A DNA stretch of 64,000 bases. Origin: Rhodonellum psychrophilum GCM71 = DSM 17998 (lineage in GTDB: Bacteria > Bacteroidota > Bacteroidia > Cytophagales > Cyclobacteriaceae). Where the stretch lies: positions 1 to 64,000 of the forward strand of contig NZ_KB906694.1 in the NCBI RefSeq assembly GCF_000381545.1, given 5' to 3'. The position numbers and the translations under genes were made by a program. Numbering within the stretch: position 1 is the stretch's first letter; the number at the start of each line of letters is the position of its first letter. The notes beneath the pieces were generated by a model. The model did not search any database. It was not told the DNA's origin and worked only from the letters and a program-made list of their open reading frames with translations. Positions 46,001-54,434 of the stretch are shown in pieces.

Positions 46001-46715
46001 AATCGAGATGTTTCTTGGTGAAATTGTTGGTATCGTTTTGGATTTCTTGGAAGAGTTTGAAAAATGCAATCAGAAGCCCGATATGGGGATGGTGGTTTTT
46101 TGAATCAAACAGTTCGGTTTCAAACTTGATTGCTGCTTTTTCCTTGATAAATAAAATATTTTTATAGACTGTTTTAAAGGTTTCTGAAAAGACAATATTC
46201 GTTCTCTTTTCGGGTACAATCGATTCCTCAAACCCAAAAAACCCAGCACTGAATTTTTTCTGGAGAGGCAAAACAGCAACAATCTCGCCTTCGAGGAATT
46301 TAAGAATGTTATTGATTTCTTGAAGCAAAGGACCCGAGAAATTTGATTCCTCCAATAAATCGCTCCACCTGACGATATGGGCAGCCAAGCTCAGAATATG
46401 GGTGCAGACTTCTTCTTCCAGTTCCTTTTTTTGATAGCCGTTGCCCTGGTCAAGCTTGTATTGGATGGAGTCTATTGTTGATTTAAAATGCTGGATTTCA
46501 GCACCCGCAATCAATCCGATGACAAAAACCGGGTCATTGAGAAAAAACGGTTTCCAATTGGCGCTAGGCTTGTTGTCAAAGGAAAAATAATGGATACTCT
46601 CCGAGAACTTCAGGGTAAATTGGACCATATCCAAAATGGTATGCTCATCCACTGAAAAATAAGAACTTTCCAGGGCTTTGGGTAAGCGTCCATTCTGACT
46701 GATTCCTTTATTCAT
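43056..46715 (-). CDS. eCIS baseplate protein, Afp11-like (baseplate J family)
   Basis: A 1219-residue protein of the large baseplate J-type family of eCIS (Afp11/Pvc11). It shows a helical N-terminus with ILDMVQFTLKFSESIHYFSF, a SSFALIGIHPNTSSPQDSFI stretch, repeated beta-rich modules, and near the C-terminus the wedge-type segment FERLVLEKFPEIGTILVYGR. It stands between gp25-like and fibre genes, as expected for a wedge protein. The next gene upstream ends 19 nt away. Confidence 0.8.
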   Translation of the reverse strand: MNKGISQNGRLPKALESSYFSVDEHTILDMVQFTLKFSESIHYFSFDNKPSANWKPFFLNDPVFVIGLIAGAEIQHFKSTIDSIQYKLDQGNGYQKKELEEEVCTHILSLAAHIVRWSDLLEESNFSGPLLQEINNILKFLEGEIVAVLPLQKKFSAGFFGFEESIVPEKRTNIVFSETFKTVYKNILFIKEKAAIKFETELFDSKNHHPHIGLLIAFFKLFQEIQNDTNNFTKKHLDFYYKKLLSQNEKPVSSSFALIGIHPNTSSPQDSFIPAGQKVRFTFSNKLEVDFETLFDTQLSQANISEIRTLYQSVYDPFSGSKMGDGTFLNVVYDSLLYKDVKTKQVSFPNKFSSNLPVILGEGQSDKGFSERTMWESSLGLAVSSPVLIVEQGGLRVVVSLSFSANSLLKFKSELLNLQILKESGTSGKNQGAAISERERIAYIKTFLREAFQISFTGQSGWKDLDSFYPNYLDTEKVLEFSFELDREEEKPVPYQKEIHGEDFDTEWPLLKIVLNNQAQLHPYKPLRLLEIEEVSIEAQVTGVEKMNLSNQFGDLDQSNPFQAFGPLPSQGSYLRMRNPLIFQKFLSELVINYKWSALPQDRLGFKSYYSSYPYGIDNASFVADITLQKGKKQVVNSVNNQKFQLFESEEREDGTYLNPYTTREVNLICFDLAEGTGLTEAERNRNELSMLITLIEPSQAFGHHAFPELYANASIENSRFKRKNIDLPKQPYTPVLEHLLVDYKNQAKENLSRENAGKNQSIKLFHLHPFGHVLVYPASLESFSFLLPQLDPEEKKPRDMANKFGLKGNLFIGLEDVRPNENINLGFELESAVFQITAIHAPKMQWAYLDKNKWLPMGNLLMEDSTVGFLQSGVVKIKIPNVLTTDNTRLPKGKFWLRIFYEGETDLKSRIKNILINALIVRSVIPTQSIKTGEVPPIRVEKTAILHTNSSLLSFGPFHLDIGQDAENEDQFYLRTSELLRHKNRASSTWDFERLVLEKFPEIGTILVYGRSSFPNQMIKGTKVQVLVTPKTLGPKNESEGPQMVPFVTLLKIKDYLSSKVSPYARFEVSNPVFEKLKVRCSVKFNMEQQSGYFRDLLVKELIDFLSSDSANKQGQSGFLQSIYKSEILNFMEARNYVAFVRQFSVLQIVEAQGAYNVIDTAVQHQGREIELLRTISPYAILTSAKDHHIEVIYDDVSRSPVMSSIGDLSIDSDFVLK

Positions 46716-46733
46716 TTTCGGAATTTTATTTTA

Positions 46734-47156
46734 TCAAAGACTGGTTCCTTCCCTGAAATAGAAAGGGAAGACCATATTGCTTCGCGTATTGGTAATGATT
46801 ACCGTATAAGAAAGGTGGATCAAAAGAACCCCATCTCCTATCCGGTCAGTGATAATGCTGATCTTTTGAATCTTCACCCTTGGTTCGAAATAAAGGATGG
46901 CATCATAAACCAGATCCTTGAGCATAGTCAAATGCGTGGCATCAGAGGTCTCAAAGACATGCTTGATGATATTGCAGCCAAACTTTGGGTTCATGATCCT
47001 TTCACCAGGCACGGTACCCAAAACAATGCGGATGCTTTGTTCGATATCTTCTTCCTCTGTCACCATATTGACCTTCTTTGACTCTATGTCAAATGCCGGA
47101 GGGAATGACCATCCTTTTCCCAAAAATGATTTATCAGAACCCTCCATATCAACCAC
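46734..47156 (-). CDS. GPW/gp25-like baseplate protein (Afp9-like)
   Basis: A 140-residue protein with the gp25 signature EEDIEQSIRIVLGTVPGERI, followed by MNPKFGCNI, and the C-terminal DGVLLIHLSYTVIITNTRSN. gp25-like proteins staple the sheath to the baseplate. It overlaps the PAAR gene by 8 nt; a start at 47147 (MEGSDKSF) would reduce the overlap and is equally possible. Confidence 0.9.
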   Translation of the reverse strand: MVDMEGSDKSFLGKGWSFPPAFDIESKKVNMVTEEEDIEQSIRIVLGTVPGERIMNPKFGCNIIKHVFETSDATHLTMLKDLVYDAILYFEPRVKIQKISIITDRIGDGVLLIHLSYTVIITNTRSNMVFPFYFREGTSL

Positions 47157-47448
47157 CGATCATGACTGTAGGACATCCCAGCACGATCGAGCCTCCATGG
47201 GCAGTGGAATCTCCCATTCTGGCAGCGGGTTTTCCACCGATCATGACCGTAGCAGAGCCTTTGACGATGGAATCCGGTGGGCCAACACATACCAATGAAT
47301 CTCCTAAAACTGCTGCGGGTAGTTTTCCTATCAATACAGTGGGAGTTCCCGGACCTACTATAGGTCCACCCACGTGAGGAATGGGGGGCAAACCGGGTGT
47401 TTGCATGGGACAAACGTGCATATCGGTCAATCTGGCTGCTAGTGGCAT
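47149..47448 (-). CDS. PAAR-repeat spike tip protein (Afp10-like)
   Basis: A 99-residue protein with PAAR-type repeats: the opening AARLTDMHVCPM, then PHVGGPIVGPGTPTVLIG, GKLPAAVLGD, ATVMIGGKPAARMGD and the closing GCPTVMIGG. PAAR proteins sharpen the VgrG-like spike and can carry cargo. It stands directly behind the spike gene, 12 nt away. No extension domain is attached, so cargo is not fused here. Confidence 0.92.
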   Translation of the reverse strand: MPLAARLTDMHVCPMQTPGLPPIPHVGGPIVGPGTPTVLIGKLPAAVLGDSLVCVGPPDSIVKGSATVMIGGKPAARMGDSTAHGGSIVLGCPTVMIGG

Positions 47449-47460
47449 CTTTTTTTAAGT

Positions 47461-49257
47461 TTAATTGATCATCACCATCGCTCCTTTGACGGTGGTTTGC
47501 CCGGAAGCGGATATTTCTGCAGAGGCATTTCCTGCTGCTTTGAAGCCCACTTGTGCCTCCATTGCGATGTTGAGGGCCTTTGATTTCAGGTCCGCTTTGG
47601 AAGATATCCCAATCTCATCCATTGCATCCAAAGTGATTTTCCCTTTGGCGCTGAGGACAATATCCTTTGGGCTATCCAAAGAAATCCCTTTGTCATTCAT
47701 CGTCAACTTGTTGTTATTGAGATCTTGGACAAGGATTTGCTTATTTTTATCATCCAAAACAAAGGTGTTTCCCCCGGGAGTCGAAATGGTGAGAATTTTT
47801 TCTTCATCATCAAATCTGATGGAAATGCCCGATTTGGTGATGATGGATTTAAATTGATTTTTTTCATCGGGAACCTCTTTTGGACTGTTCTTTTTGCTGT
47901 AAAGACCACCCACCACCACGGGAAACCTTGGATCATTATTGACGAAACTCACCAAGACTTCATCGTCTATTTCAGGAAAGAAAAACATCCCACAATTTGC
48001 GGAAGCATAGTTAAAGGAAATCCTGGCCCATAAGAAAGTATCTGGGGTTTCACTTTTTAAACTCGGAAGGGATATTTTCACCCTGAAATTATCGTCTGGA
48101 TCCTCATGAATGGCTTTGACTATACCTATATACATGCCCTTTGCCGCAGGCAATAAACCCGAAGCTTCATGCTCCTCCACTTCGGGAAGGGACGAATGCC
48201 ATCTTGATGAAAGCCCAATGAAAATAGAGGTAATCCAATTCCCTTCTTCCAAATCATGGTTCACTTTAGAAACAAAAGCATTTCCACTGAACCGGTCACC
48301 AAAACCTGAAAGTTCTAGGAGATCGCCAGCTTTTATTTCGGCTGTTCCGGGGATTTGGATTCTCCCCTTAATTTTGCTGAGCACACTCCGACTCACTGCA
48401 CTCTTTGCAAAATTTTCAAGCTCAGTTTTTTCCAGAGATGCAGCACTTGCCCTGCTGATCACTACTTCTTCATTGACTCCCGAAAGCTTGACCGCTGAGA
48501 GATTTCCAAGATTCAGAGAATCACTTAAACTTGCAGTACTTTCATTTATGGCTTGTGAATCTTCATCCCAAGATACGGTTGTGAAATTTTTATGGATATT
48601 TTCGGCGCTCAGCTCCAAGTCCACATCGAGAGCCAAAGTATCTGCTCCGATTTTGAAGTCAGGTGACACACTTAAATCAAAAAGCTTTATTTTCAGGGTG
48701 TTGTTCTCTGTCAATACAAACATATTGTTGACCTCTGCCCGGATCAGGATATAATCCCAATATGAGGAACTGTGTTGTACCAATTGTCCATACATCTGAT
48801 CGGTGGGGGCCACCTCATTTGCCAAACCATTGTCATTCAGGATTTTCTTGAAAACATCACTGTCTTTACTATCTACATAAATTCCGTTGAACCTGCCCTT
48901 GGTCAGCTTAAAGGCTTTGTCACGACACTCGACCTCAATGAAGGAATTGTTCCTTTTAACGACCATCTTCTGGGAAAGGACAATACCGGAATAGACCTTG
49001 TTTCTATCATCCCCATAACCCAGAGAAATATCGATTTGGTTTCCGGGAATAAAATCGGGACCATTGCTGTTATCAAAATCCTCATTACCCACCCCAAAAG
49101 CACCGCCATCCAAAATCCGGATGTTGGCAGTGGCAATCCTATTGATTTCTTGGGAAATCCGGATGGAGACAACCTCTATGCTATCGTTTATGGGGGATCC
49201 ATTTATAGCAATGGAAAAAGATATCGGTAGAGGATTCTCTTGAATAAGTGTGGCCAT
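47461..49257 (-). CDS. VgrG-like spike protein (Afp8-like)
   Basis: A 598-residue protein. The N-terminal ~360 residues are the gp27-like hub part (SFSIAINGSPINDSIEVVSI, VSIRISQEINRIATANIRIL, DISLGYGDDRNKVYSGIVLS). About 375-470 is the OB-fold (YIGIVKAIHEDPDDNFRVKI, WARISFNYASANCGMFFFPE, DDEVLVSFVNNDPRFPVVVG). After that come short repeats that form the needle (NKLTMNDKGISL, GKITLDAMDEIGISSKADLK). This trimeric protein is the spike at the head of the particle, between hub adaptor and PAAR tip. It is followed at 47448 by PAAR. Confidence 0.92.
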   Translation of the reverse strand: MATLIQENPLPISFSIAINGSPINDSIEVVSIRISQEINRIATANIRILDGGAFGVGNEDFDNSNGPDFIPGNQIDISLGYGDDRNKVYSGIVLSQKMVVKRNNSFIEVECRDKAFKLTKGRFNGIYVDSKDSDVFKKILNDNGLANEVAPTDQMYGQLVQHSSSYWDYILIRAEVNNMFVLTENNTLKIKLFDLSVSPDFKIGADTLALDVDLELSAENIHKNFTTVSWDEDSQAINESTASLSDSLNLGNLSAVKLSGVNEEVVISRASAASLEKTELENFAKSAVSRSVLSKIKGRIQIPGTAEIKAGDLLELSGFGDRFSGNAFVSKVNHDLEEGNWITSIFIGLSSRWHSSLPEVEEHEASGLLPAAKGMYIGIVKAIHEDPDDNFRVKISLPSLKSETPDTFLWARISFNYASANCGMFFFPEIDDEVLVSFVNNDPRFPVVVGGLYSKKNSPKEVPDEKNQFKSIITKSGISIRFDDEEKILTISTPGGNTFVLDDKNKQILVQDLNNNKLTMNDKGISLDSPKDIVLSAKGKITLDAMDEIGISSKADLKSKALNIAMEAQVGFKAAGNASAEISASGQTTVKGAMVMIN

Positions 49258-49261
49258 ACTT

Positions 49262-49924
49262 TTAGATTACTGGGGGGAATATTATTTGATCACCTGGAGA
49301 AATGTCCCTGAAATTATCCAGCTGGTTAAACTCGGCAACCTTCATGTAAAATCCACTGTCACCATAGATCCGAAAACACATCAAGGGGAGCGTATCTCCG
49401 GCAAATACAGTCCGGATATGCGTGAGATCAGCAGAGTTTTTACCAGCTTCCAATGCCTTTTTCTCAGGTGATTTGGATCCAATAAATGAGGCTTTGATCT
49501 CGGCACGAAGCGGGGTTCCGTCCGTATCCATCATCGTATTGACTTGCTCAAATGAGGTCAACCGACCTTGGAATTCGGATTGGGTACCCCAATAAATCTT
49601 GATGTAATTCGGTTCATGGATATCTCCATTATAGGAATACATCAATTTTATAAGTTCCTCAACCTGATCGTCGACTTTTTTGCTGGTAATGATGCCTGTG
49701 CCGTCGAAAAAAAAATTGAACTCATACTTTTCGGGGCCCGCACCTTTGAATTTTATAGTTTCTGCACTTCCTCCAATTGGAGAGGAATTATTGGTGTACT
49801 CCAGTTGACCTTTCTTTGAGGTTTTACTTGGATTAACCAAGACTTCATAATCCCCCAACTGATCGCTGTAATCAGGATCACTATAAGCAACAATCTTTAC
49901 TTTGTTTATTTTCCCTTCTGACAT
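49262..49924 (-). CDS. LysM-domain hub adaptor (Afp7-like)
   Basis: A 220-residue protein. The N-terminal ~160 residues are a baseplate hub fold (YEFNFFFDGTGIITSKKVDD, KIYWGTQSEFQGRLTSFEQV) and the C-terminus is a LysM-like module (FAGDTLPLMCFRIYGDSGFY, NFRDISPGDQIIFPP). This is the standard layout of gp53/Afp7-type adaptors that join tube and spike. It ends 5 nt before the spike gene. Confidence 0.9.
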   Translation of the reverse strand: MSEGKINKVKIVAYSDPDYSDQLGDYEVLVNPSKTSKKGQLEYTNNSSPIGGSAETIKFKGAGPEKYEFNFFFDGTGIITSKKVDDQVEELIKLMYSYNGDIHEPNYIKIYWGTQSEFQGRLTSFEQVNTMMDTDGTPLRAEIKASFIGSKSPEKKALEAGKNSADLTHIRTVFAGDTLPLMCFRIYGDSGFYMKVAEFNQLDNFRDISPGDQIIFPPVI

Positions 49925-49931
49925 GAAATTT

Positions 49932-50114
49932 CTACCTCCTGCTGCGGTTTTCCAATTTTTCCAGCAACTTTTCGAAACAGTCTTGTTCGATTTCCTTCTT
50001 CATCTGTGCCAAATACTCCATCAGTACCTTCTCATCCACTTGGGATTCGGAAAACGGGAAATTCCGGTCCATTACCTCCCCTTTGATCACAAGCTCTTTA
50101 ATAATCAATGTCAT
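49932..50114 (-). CDS. DUF5908 family small protein (Afp6-like)
   Basis: A 60-residue protein with the conserved opening LIIKELVIKGEVMD and a helical charged C-terminus (LEKLENRSRR). Small proteins of this family occur in almost every Bacteroidota eCIS between the second tube protein and the LysM adaptor. The role is unknown. The context makes the call fairly secure despite its size. Confidence 0.85.
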   Translation of the reverse strand: MTLIIKELVIKGEVMDRNFPFSESQVDEKVLMEYLAQMKKEIEQDCFEKLLEKLENRSRR

Positions 50115-50118
50115 ATGC

Positions 50119-50577
50119 TTATCTGAGTTTTTTGAAATACCGGTATTTTAAAGTAAGCGTTTCTATGGCCAATTCATTTTTTGTACTGCTGAGACTACCC
50201 AGTTCCCAAGAAACTGGGAATGCTTGCACAATCGACCATGATGCCAAAATATTGGATTTGGGAGCCAAAAGGTGCAAGAAGATGTCCTTTGGTTCAAACT
50301 TGAAATTCTCAATGGCATTCCTGCACCACTTTTCCAGGTCTGATCCGGGAAGTAAACATCTTTTCAAAACCAAATTTTCATATTTGATGGATTGTGGCAA
50401 ATGATGGACGAAGAGATTGTCCCCTCCCTCCTTCATTTCCATGGTTTCAACGGTAACTTTTAACCCGGACACCTCCTGAAAACTGCTATCCAATGGTTTG
50501 CTTCTTGGAAATTTTACAGCAAAATAGAAAGCGGTTGGCGGGACGTAGCCGGGTTGGAAGAAACTAACTGTTTCCAT
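50119..50577 (-). CDS. Second inner tube/tube-initiator protein (gp19-like, Afp5-like)
   Basis: A 152-residue T4 gp19-type tube protein. Marks are FYFAVKFPRSKPLDSSFQEV, SGLKVTVETMEMKEGGDN and the C-terminal SSTKNELAIETLTLKYRYFK. It is the paralogue of the main tube protein upstream and probably sits at the bottom of the tube as an adaptor. Spacing to the first tube gene is 5 nt. Confidence 0.88.
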   Translation of the reverse strand: METVSFFQPGYVPPTAFYFAVKFPRSKPLDSSFQEVSGLKVTVETMEMKEGGDNLFVHHLPQSIKYENLVLKRCLLPGSDLEKWCRNAIENFKFEPKDIFLHLLAPKSNILASWSIVQAFPVSWELGSLSSTKNELAIETLTLKYRYFKKLR

Positions 50578-50582
50578 ATCAA

Positions 50583-51035
50583 TTAACCATTGCTAATCGT
50601 AAGGCCCTCGTGGGCAATTTCGATACTTTCTACGGCCACCTCATTGGCATCCGACTTCATATCCGTCGAACTGATTTTGGTTGGCCAGGCGTTGTTCAGC
50701 GTCCAAGTCATCGTGGGATTGCCTCCCTCATCGCAAAGCTTGATAACCACATTTTGCCTTTCAATGGTATTCATTTTGATCTTGGTATACCAATCCCAGA
50801 ATTTATTGTCCTTGGCAAACACCCCCTTTTTCATGGTGATGTTGTTGTTTTTGATGATTCCGGGCATGTTTATGGTAGAAAACACGGGACTGTTTCCATG
50901 TCTGTACTCAATTTGTTGTGCCTGAACCTCCAAGCCACTCACTTCCTGAAAAGGAATATCAGTGGTACTTCCCCAATCCACTTTGAAATAAAATTTTGGT
51001 AATGGCCAATTACTGTCTTGTGCTTCTCCTGCCAT
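50583..51035 (-). CDS. Major inner tube protein (Afp1-like)
   Basis: A 150-residue gp19/Hcp-like tube protein: FYFKVDWGSTTDIPFQEVSG, LEVQAQQIEYRHGN, NITMKKGVFAKDNKFWDWY and the closing ANEVAVESIEIAHEGLTIS. It forms stacked hexamers that make the tube holding the cargo. It follows the sheath gene by 43 nt, a gap that may hold extra translation signals since tube and sheath are needed in large amounts. Confidence 0.92.
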   Translation of the reverse strand: MAGEAQDSNWPLPKFYFKVDWGSTTDIPFQEVSGLEVQAQQIEYRHGNSPVFSTINMPGIIKNNNITMKKGVFAKDNKFWDWYTKIKMNTIERQNVVIKLCDEGGNPTMTWTLNNAWPTKISSTDMKSDANEVAVESIEIAHEGLTISNG

Positions 51036-51078
51036 GATATTGCTATTTTAAATGATTTTGAATGGTTTTTTGGTTTGC

Positions 51079-52725
51079 TTATGATTTTTGCATTTGTTGC
51101 TCAAATGTGACCACAATGAATTCTGCTGGTCTGACAATCGCCAGTTTGACGGAAATAAGCATTTTGCCTTCTAGTATATCCAAAGCCGTCATGGTGGCTC
51201 CCAAACCAATCTGAACATCGAATGCATCCTCCGGAGAAGATCCTGCCAATGCCCCTTGCTTCCATTTTTCGGTGAGGAAATTGACAATGAGACTTTTCAC
51301 CGTGATCCAGGTATTGGCATCGTTGGGTTCAAAAACATAGGCACGAAGCGCCAATTTGATGGATTGCTCCAACATGATCATGGTTCTTCTTACATTGATG
51401 TATTTCCAGTCCAAGCTATTGCCGTCCAAGGTCCGCGCCCCCCAAACCAAAGTGCCTACACCTTGAAAGGTTCTGATGGCATTGACTGATTTACCCGATA
51501 TAGCATTGACATTCAAGTCCTCCTGTTGGTCATGGGTGATATTTACGGCTGGCTGCACGACTGAATTCAATCCTACATTGGCAGGTGCTTTCCAGACGCC
51601 CCGCCCATTATCAACCATCGTGTAGATGCCCGCCATAGCCGCCGAAGCTGGCAACAAATTAAGTTTTGCCCGCAATTCATCCATTAGCGATGCATAGCTT
51701 GGACTTACCGCTATCAATCCCAAATGGTAATTCTTTGAGTTGGCCTCAATGTATTCGTCGGTGAATTGCTTTTTTTGGGCATCAGTGAGTACAGCTTCAG
51801 TCCCTTCTTCGGGTTTTATTTCGGCAAGTTTGTCACTGAGGTGTTTCTTCACAAAGCCGGCTTTGAATTTTTCAATGATGTCCTTCTCCGAAAGCTGAGG
51901 AATCAATTTGTCCCATTCTTTGACATTTTTATAAGTAACATCTCCTTTTTGGACAATGCTGGTATTGAGCCAAGGGTAGTATGCAGCTCCATAACTTAGG
52001 TTTTCAGTGCCGATTTTCTCCCTGAAAACTGTAATGATGTCATCCTCGTCACCTTCCTTTCTTTCTTCATATCCATCATAAATATCAAAAATCCCCACCC
52101 TGCTCTGCATTTTTCTACAATGTCTGAGGATAGTGGCATAAATATCATAGGAAACCTTCTTTAAAATTACAGCTTCCGGCATGACGATGATGGTGGGTTC
52201 CTGTACCTTGATCAGCTTGAGTAATCCTCCCTCGAGTTCGTCCTTGTCGACTTCAATGGAATCTTTTCCCTTATAGGTCCCAACCGAAACAATGTAACAA
52301 GTCCCACCGCCATTGGAATAAAACAACCGGATGCTGTTATAAAAAAGAAGTTTATTGTTGTCGGGATAGATGATGTTAAATTCTTTAGTTCCGATGGAAA
52401 AGGGTTCCCCTTTCGGCTCTGTAACGCTGCCATCAGCGGTTGCAGCTTCCGCCTCCGGCTCCACTGTCGCGCCTTCCTGAGCTGCCGGTATCGGTTCGGG
52501 ACCCTGAACATCGAATTTAGCAAGAAAAGGCCCGCCAAATAGGGCGAGATAATCCGCAAAGGAGGTAATCCTTGTGGGTTGGTTGACAAGAGATTTCCCG
52601 TTTCGGGAAGCCGTTTCTGTGTACCCAATAAATGCGGGTATGGCAGTGGCAACTTCGACGACGGACCCAGGGAAGGCGTTTTTCTCTTCAATGTAAACTC
52701 CCGGTGTCATTAGATTTTGAGCCAT
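51079..52725 (-). CDS. Contractile sheath protein (Afp2/3-like)
   Basis: A 548-residue sheath protein with the standard start NLMTPGVYIEEKNAFPGSVV, then EVATAIPAFIGYTETA. The conserved C-terminal domain reads TLVWGARTLDGNSLDWKYIN, VRRTMIMLEQSIKLALRAYV and FEPND. Between about 74 and 108 there is a Pro/Ala/Glu-rich insertion (GPEPIPAAQEGATVEPEAEA). It would form a flexible acidic loop on the particle. Only one sheath gene is present, whereas Afp and Pvc have three. The particle contracts by sliding of this protein. Confidence 0.93.
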   Translation of the reverse strand: MAQNLMTPGVYIEEKNAFPGSVVEVATAIPAFIGYTETASRNGKSLVNQPTRITSFADYLALFGGPFLAKFDVQGPEPIPAAQEGATVEPEAEAATADGSVTEPKGEPFSIGTKEFNIIYPDNNKLLFYNSIRLFYSNGGGTCYIVSVGTYKGKDSIEVDKDELEGGLLKLIKVQEPTIIVMPEAVILKKVSYDIYATILRHCRKMQSRVGIFDIYDGYEERKEGDEDDIITVFREKIGTENLSYGAAYYPWLNTSIVQKGDVTYKNVKEWDKLIPQLSEKDIIEKFKAGFVKKHLSDKLAEIKPEEGTEAVLTDAQKKQFTDEYIEANSKNYHLGLIAVSPSYASLMDELRAKLNLLPASAAMAGIYTMVDNGRGVWKAPANVGLNSVVQPAVNITHDQQEDLNVNAISGKSVNAIRTFQGVGTLVWGARTLDGNSLDWKYINVRRTMIMLEQSIKLALRAYVFEPNDANTWITVKSLIVNFLTEKWKQGALAGSSPEDAFDVQIGLGATMTALDILEGKMLISVKLAIVRPAEFIVVTFEQQMQKS

Positions 52726-52751
52726 AGTTGTTTTGATTTTAAGTGGATTGT

Positions 52752-53744
52752 TTAAATGAAAATATGTGAGTACAAGGCATCTTTGAATGATGGGTCGTGG
52801 TAAAGCATTTCGGGAGAGGCCCGAGGAAGGTTTTTGATGATGATTTTTCCGGTCCTTCGATCTCCCCCATAATTTTCCACCATCTGGAAATCACCAAAAT
52901 GACTGTCCTGCATCTGGATTTTTTCCAAGGACTCAAAACACCTAATGGCACCAACTCCGTTTAGGAAAATTTCCTTTTCAGTGAAAAACACCTCTTTTTT
53001 CTTTGAATCTATGATCGAAAGCTTGTCAAATTTCCAAAATAGTGAATCGGTAAGAAGGTAACGCCACTTTGTTTTTTGGCTTTGAAATGAAATATTGAAA
53101 GACAGGGTTCTAGTATGATCCATTTCTTCAAATAACCTGGCTGGAAAAAGCTCAATGATCCCGATGGGTTTCTTGAACACGCTATTTGGAAAAAAATAAC
53201 ATCCAAATTTTTCGGTTTCACCATGAATAGCACAATATCCGAGTTCACTGGGGCCTTGAATATCGGCTTTCAATCCTTTTCGAATGGTATTTCCCAAAGC
53301 ATCAACGATGGAAATTTTTTCCTCCGAACCAAAACCCTCTAATGGAAAAACATCTGTACAAAGCCTGACGAGAGATCCCCGATCCACAGTCGGGGAAGGA
53401 TGTAAATAACAAACATCGGAATTATTAGATTTACTGACCGTTATGTTGTTAAAATACAAAAGGGAGTTACTTGGATTGAAATCGGGTAAATCGGTAAAAT
53501 TCAAAAAAAATGAATCTTTCAGGTTCAATTGAATGGACAAAGATCTCCACTCTCCTTCCAACAATTCCGGTGCTCCACTCAAAAGGTGAAAGCCTGAATC
53601 AAATGGTTTGATCAAAAGATTTAAATCCAAAAGGCATTTCTTGGTTTCCTCTGAAAGCCCCAATTGGAAGGTATTGCATTCTCCCTGAGAAAAATATCCG
53701 TGTTTAAAAGTTAAAGTTGCGATATGGGTGAATGAAAATTGCAT
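52752..53744 (-). CDS. Unrecognised 330-residue protein of the eCIS operon
   Basis: It lies between the cap-like DUF4255 gene (1 nt gap, stop to start) and the sheath gene. It looks beta-rich with no signal peptide or membrane segment, and opens FSFTHIATLTFKHGYFSQGE. An internal segment reads GAPELLEGEWRSLSIQLNLK and another CYFFPNSVFKKPIGIIELF. I know no family. Its position suggests a structural or assembly role at the top of the particle. Confidence 0.7.
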   Translation of the reverse strand: MQFSFTHIATLTFKHGYFSQGECNTFQLGLSEETKKCLLDLNLLIKPFDSGFHLLSGAPELLEGEWRSLSIQLNLKDSFFLNFTDLPDFNPSNSLLYFNNITVSKSNNSDVCYLHPSPTVDRGSLVRLCTDVFPLEGFGSEEKISIVDALGNTIRKGLKADIQGPSELGYCAIHGETEKFGCYFFPNSVFKKPIGIIELFPARLFEEMDHTRTLSFNISFQSQKTKWRYLLTDSLFWKFDKLSIIDSKKKEVFFTEKEIFLNGVGAIRCFESLEKIQMQDSHFGDFQMVENYGGDRRTGKIIIKNLPRASPEMLYHDPSFKDALYSHIFI

Positions 53745-54320
53745 CTAGTTCCGGTCTTCTTCGCTGCGGGTAATGACTGGAGTGATCTTTGTTATCGGCG
53801 ATTCGTCAAACACGACAATACCCACCTTATAAAGTGCCGAGGGGAGAAGTTTTGACCCTATCGACGACCAAATATGGCTGAGTTGATCGTAATCCAACTT
53901 ACACAGTTCAAAACTCAGCTTTTGGACCCTTTTTGACAATCCCAGGGAATTGATGGGCACCAGCGTTTTGTGTTGCTGGAAATAACTGATAATGAATGAA
54001 AGGTAATGGAGGCCTTCGGTATAATTTTGATTTCTGAAATTTGCGCAAAAAAACAAATTCAAGTTTAAGTAAAGCGGAGGATGCTTATCCGAAAAGGAAC
54101 CATTGGCGATACTGCCTCCCCGACTGTTTGTATTTTTTAAGGAAGATTCTTCTTCAAATCCCAAAAGAAAAAAAACTACTTTATCGTCTACCTCTTTGGC
54201 AAAAGAACCATCGCTTTCAACCAAATTTGAAAGAACAACCTTATTGTCAGAAATGGAGAAATGATTCTTAAAATGTTGATTAAGCAAGTCTCTTATGTAA
54301 ACTAAAGTAATATCAATCAT
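53745..54320 (-). CDS. DUF4255 family cap/terminator protein (Afp16-like)
   Basis: A 191-residue protein. The opening MIDITLVYIRDLLNQHFKNH, the PPLYLNLNLFFCANF segment and LSFELCKLDYDQLSHIWSSI are typical of the DUF4255/Pvc16 N-terminal domain. The cap protein closes tube and sheath at the distal end. It is the first gene of the minus-strand particle block. The 114-nt stretch just upstream (54321-54434) is very AT-rich and probably holds the promoter of the block. Confidence 0.88.
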   Translation of the reverse strand: MIDITLVYIRDLLNQHFKNHFSISDNKVVLSNLVESDGSFAKEVDDKVVFFLLGFEEESSLKNTNSRGGSIANGSFSDKHPPLYLNLNLFFCANFRNQNYTEGLHYLSFIISYFQQHKTLVPINSLGLSKRVQKLSFELCKLDYDQLSHIWSSIGSKLLPSALYKVGIVVFDESPITKITPVITRSEEDRN

Positions 54321-54434
54321 TCTTAAAACTATTGTTATTTACGCTTTAGGCAAAAACACAAAAATGATATTTACTTTTGTGATTATCCAAATTTAAAAAT
54401 ATTATTGAGGTAAAAAAATATTTTAAAGAAAGAT

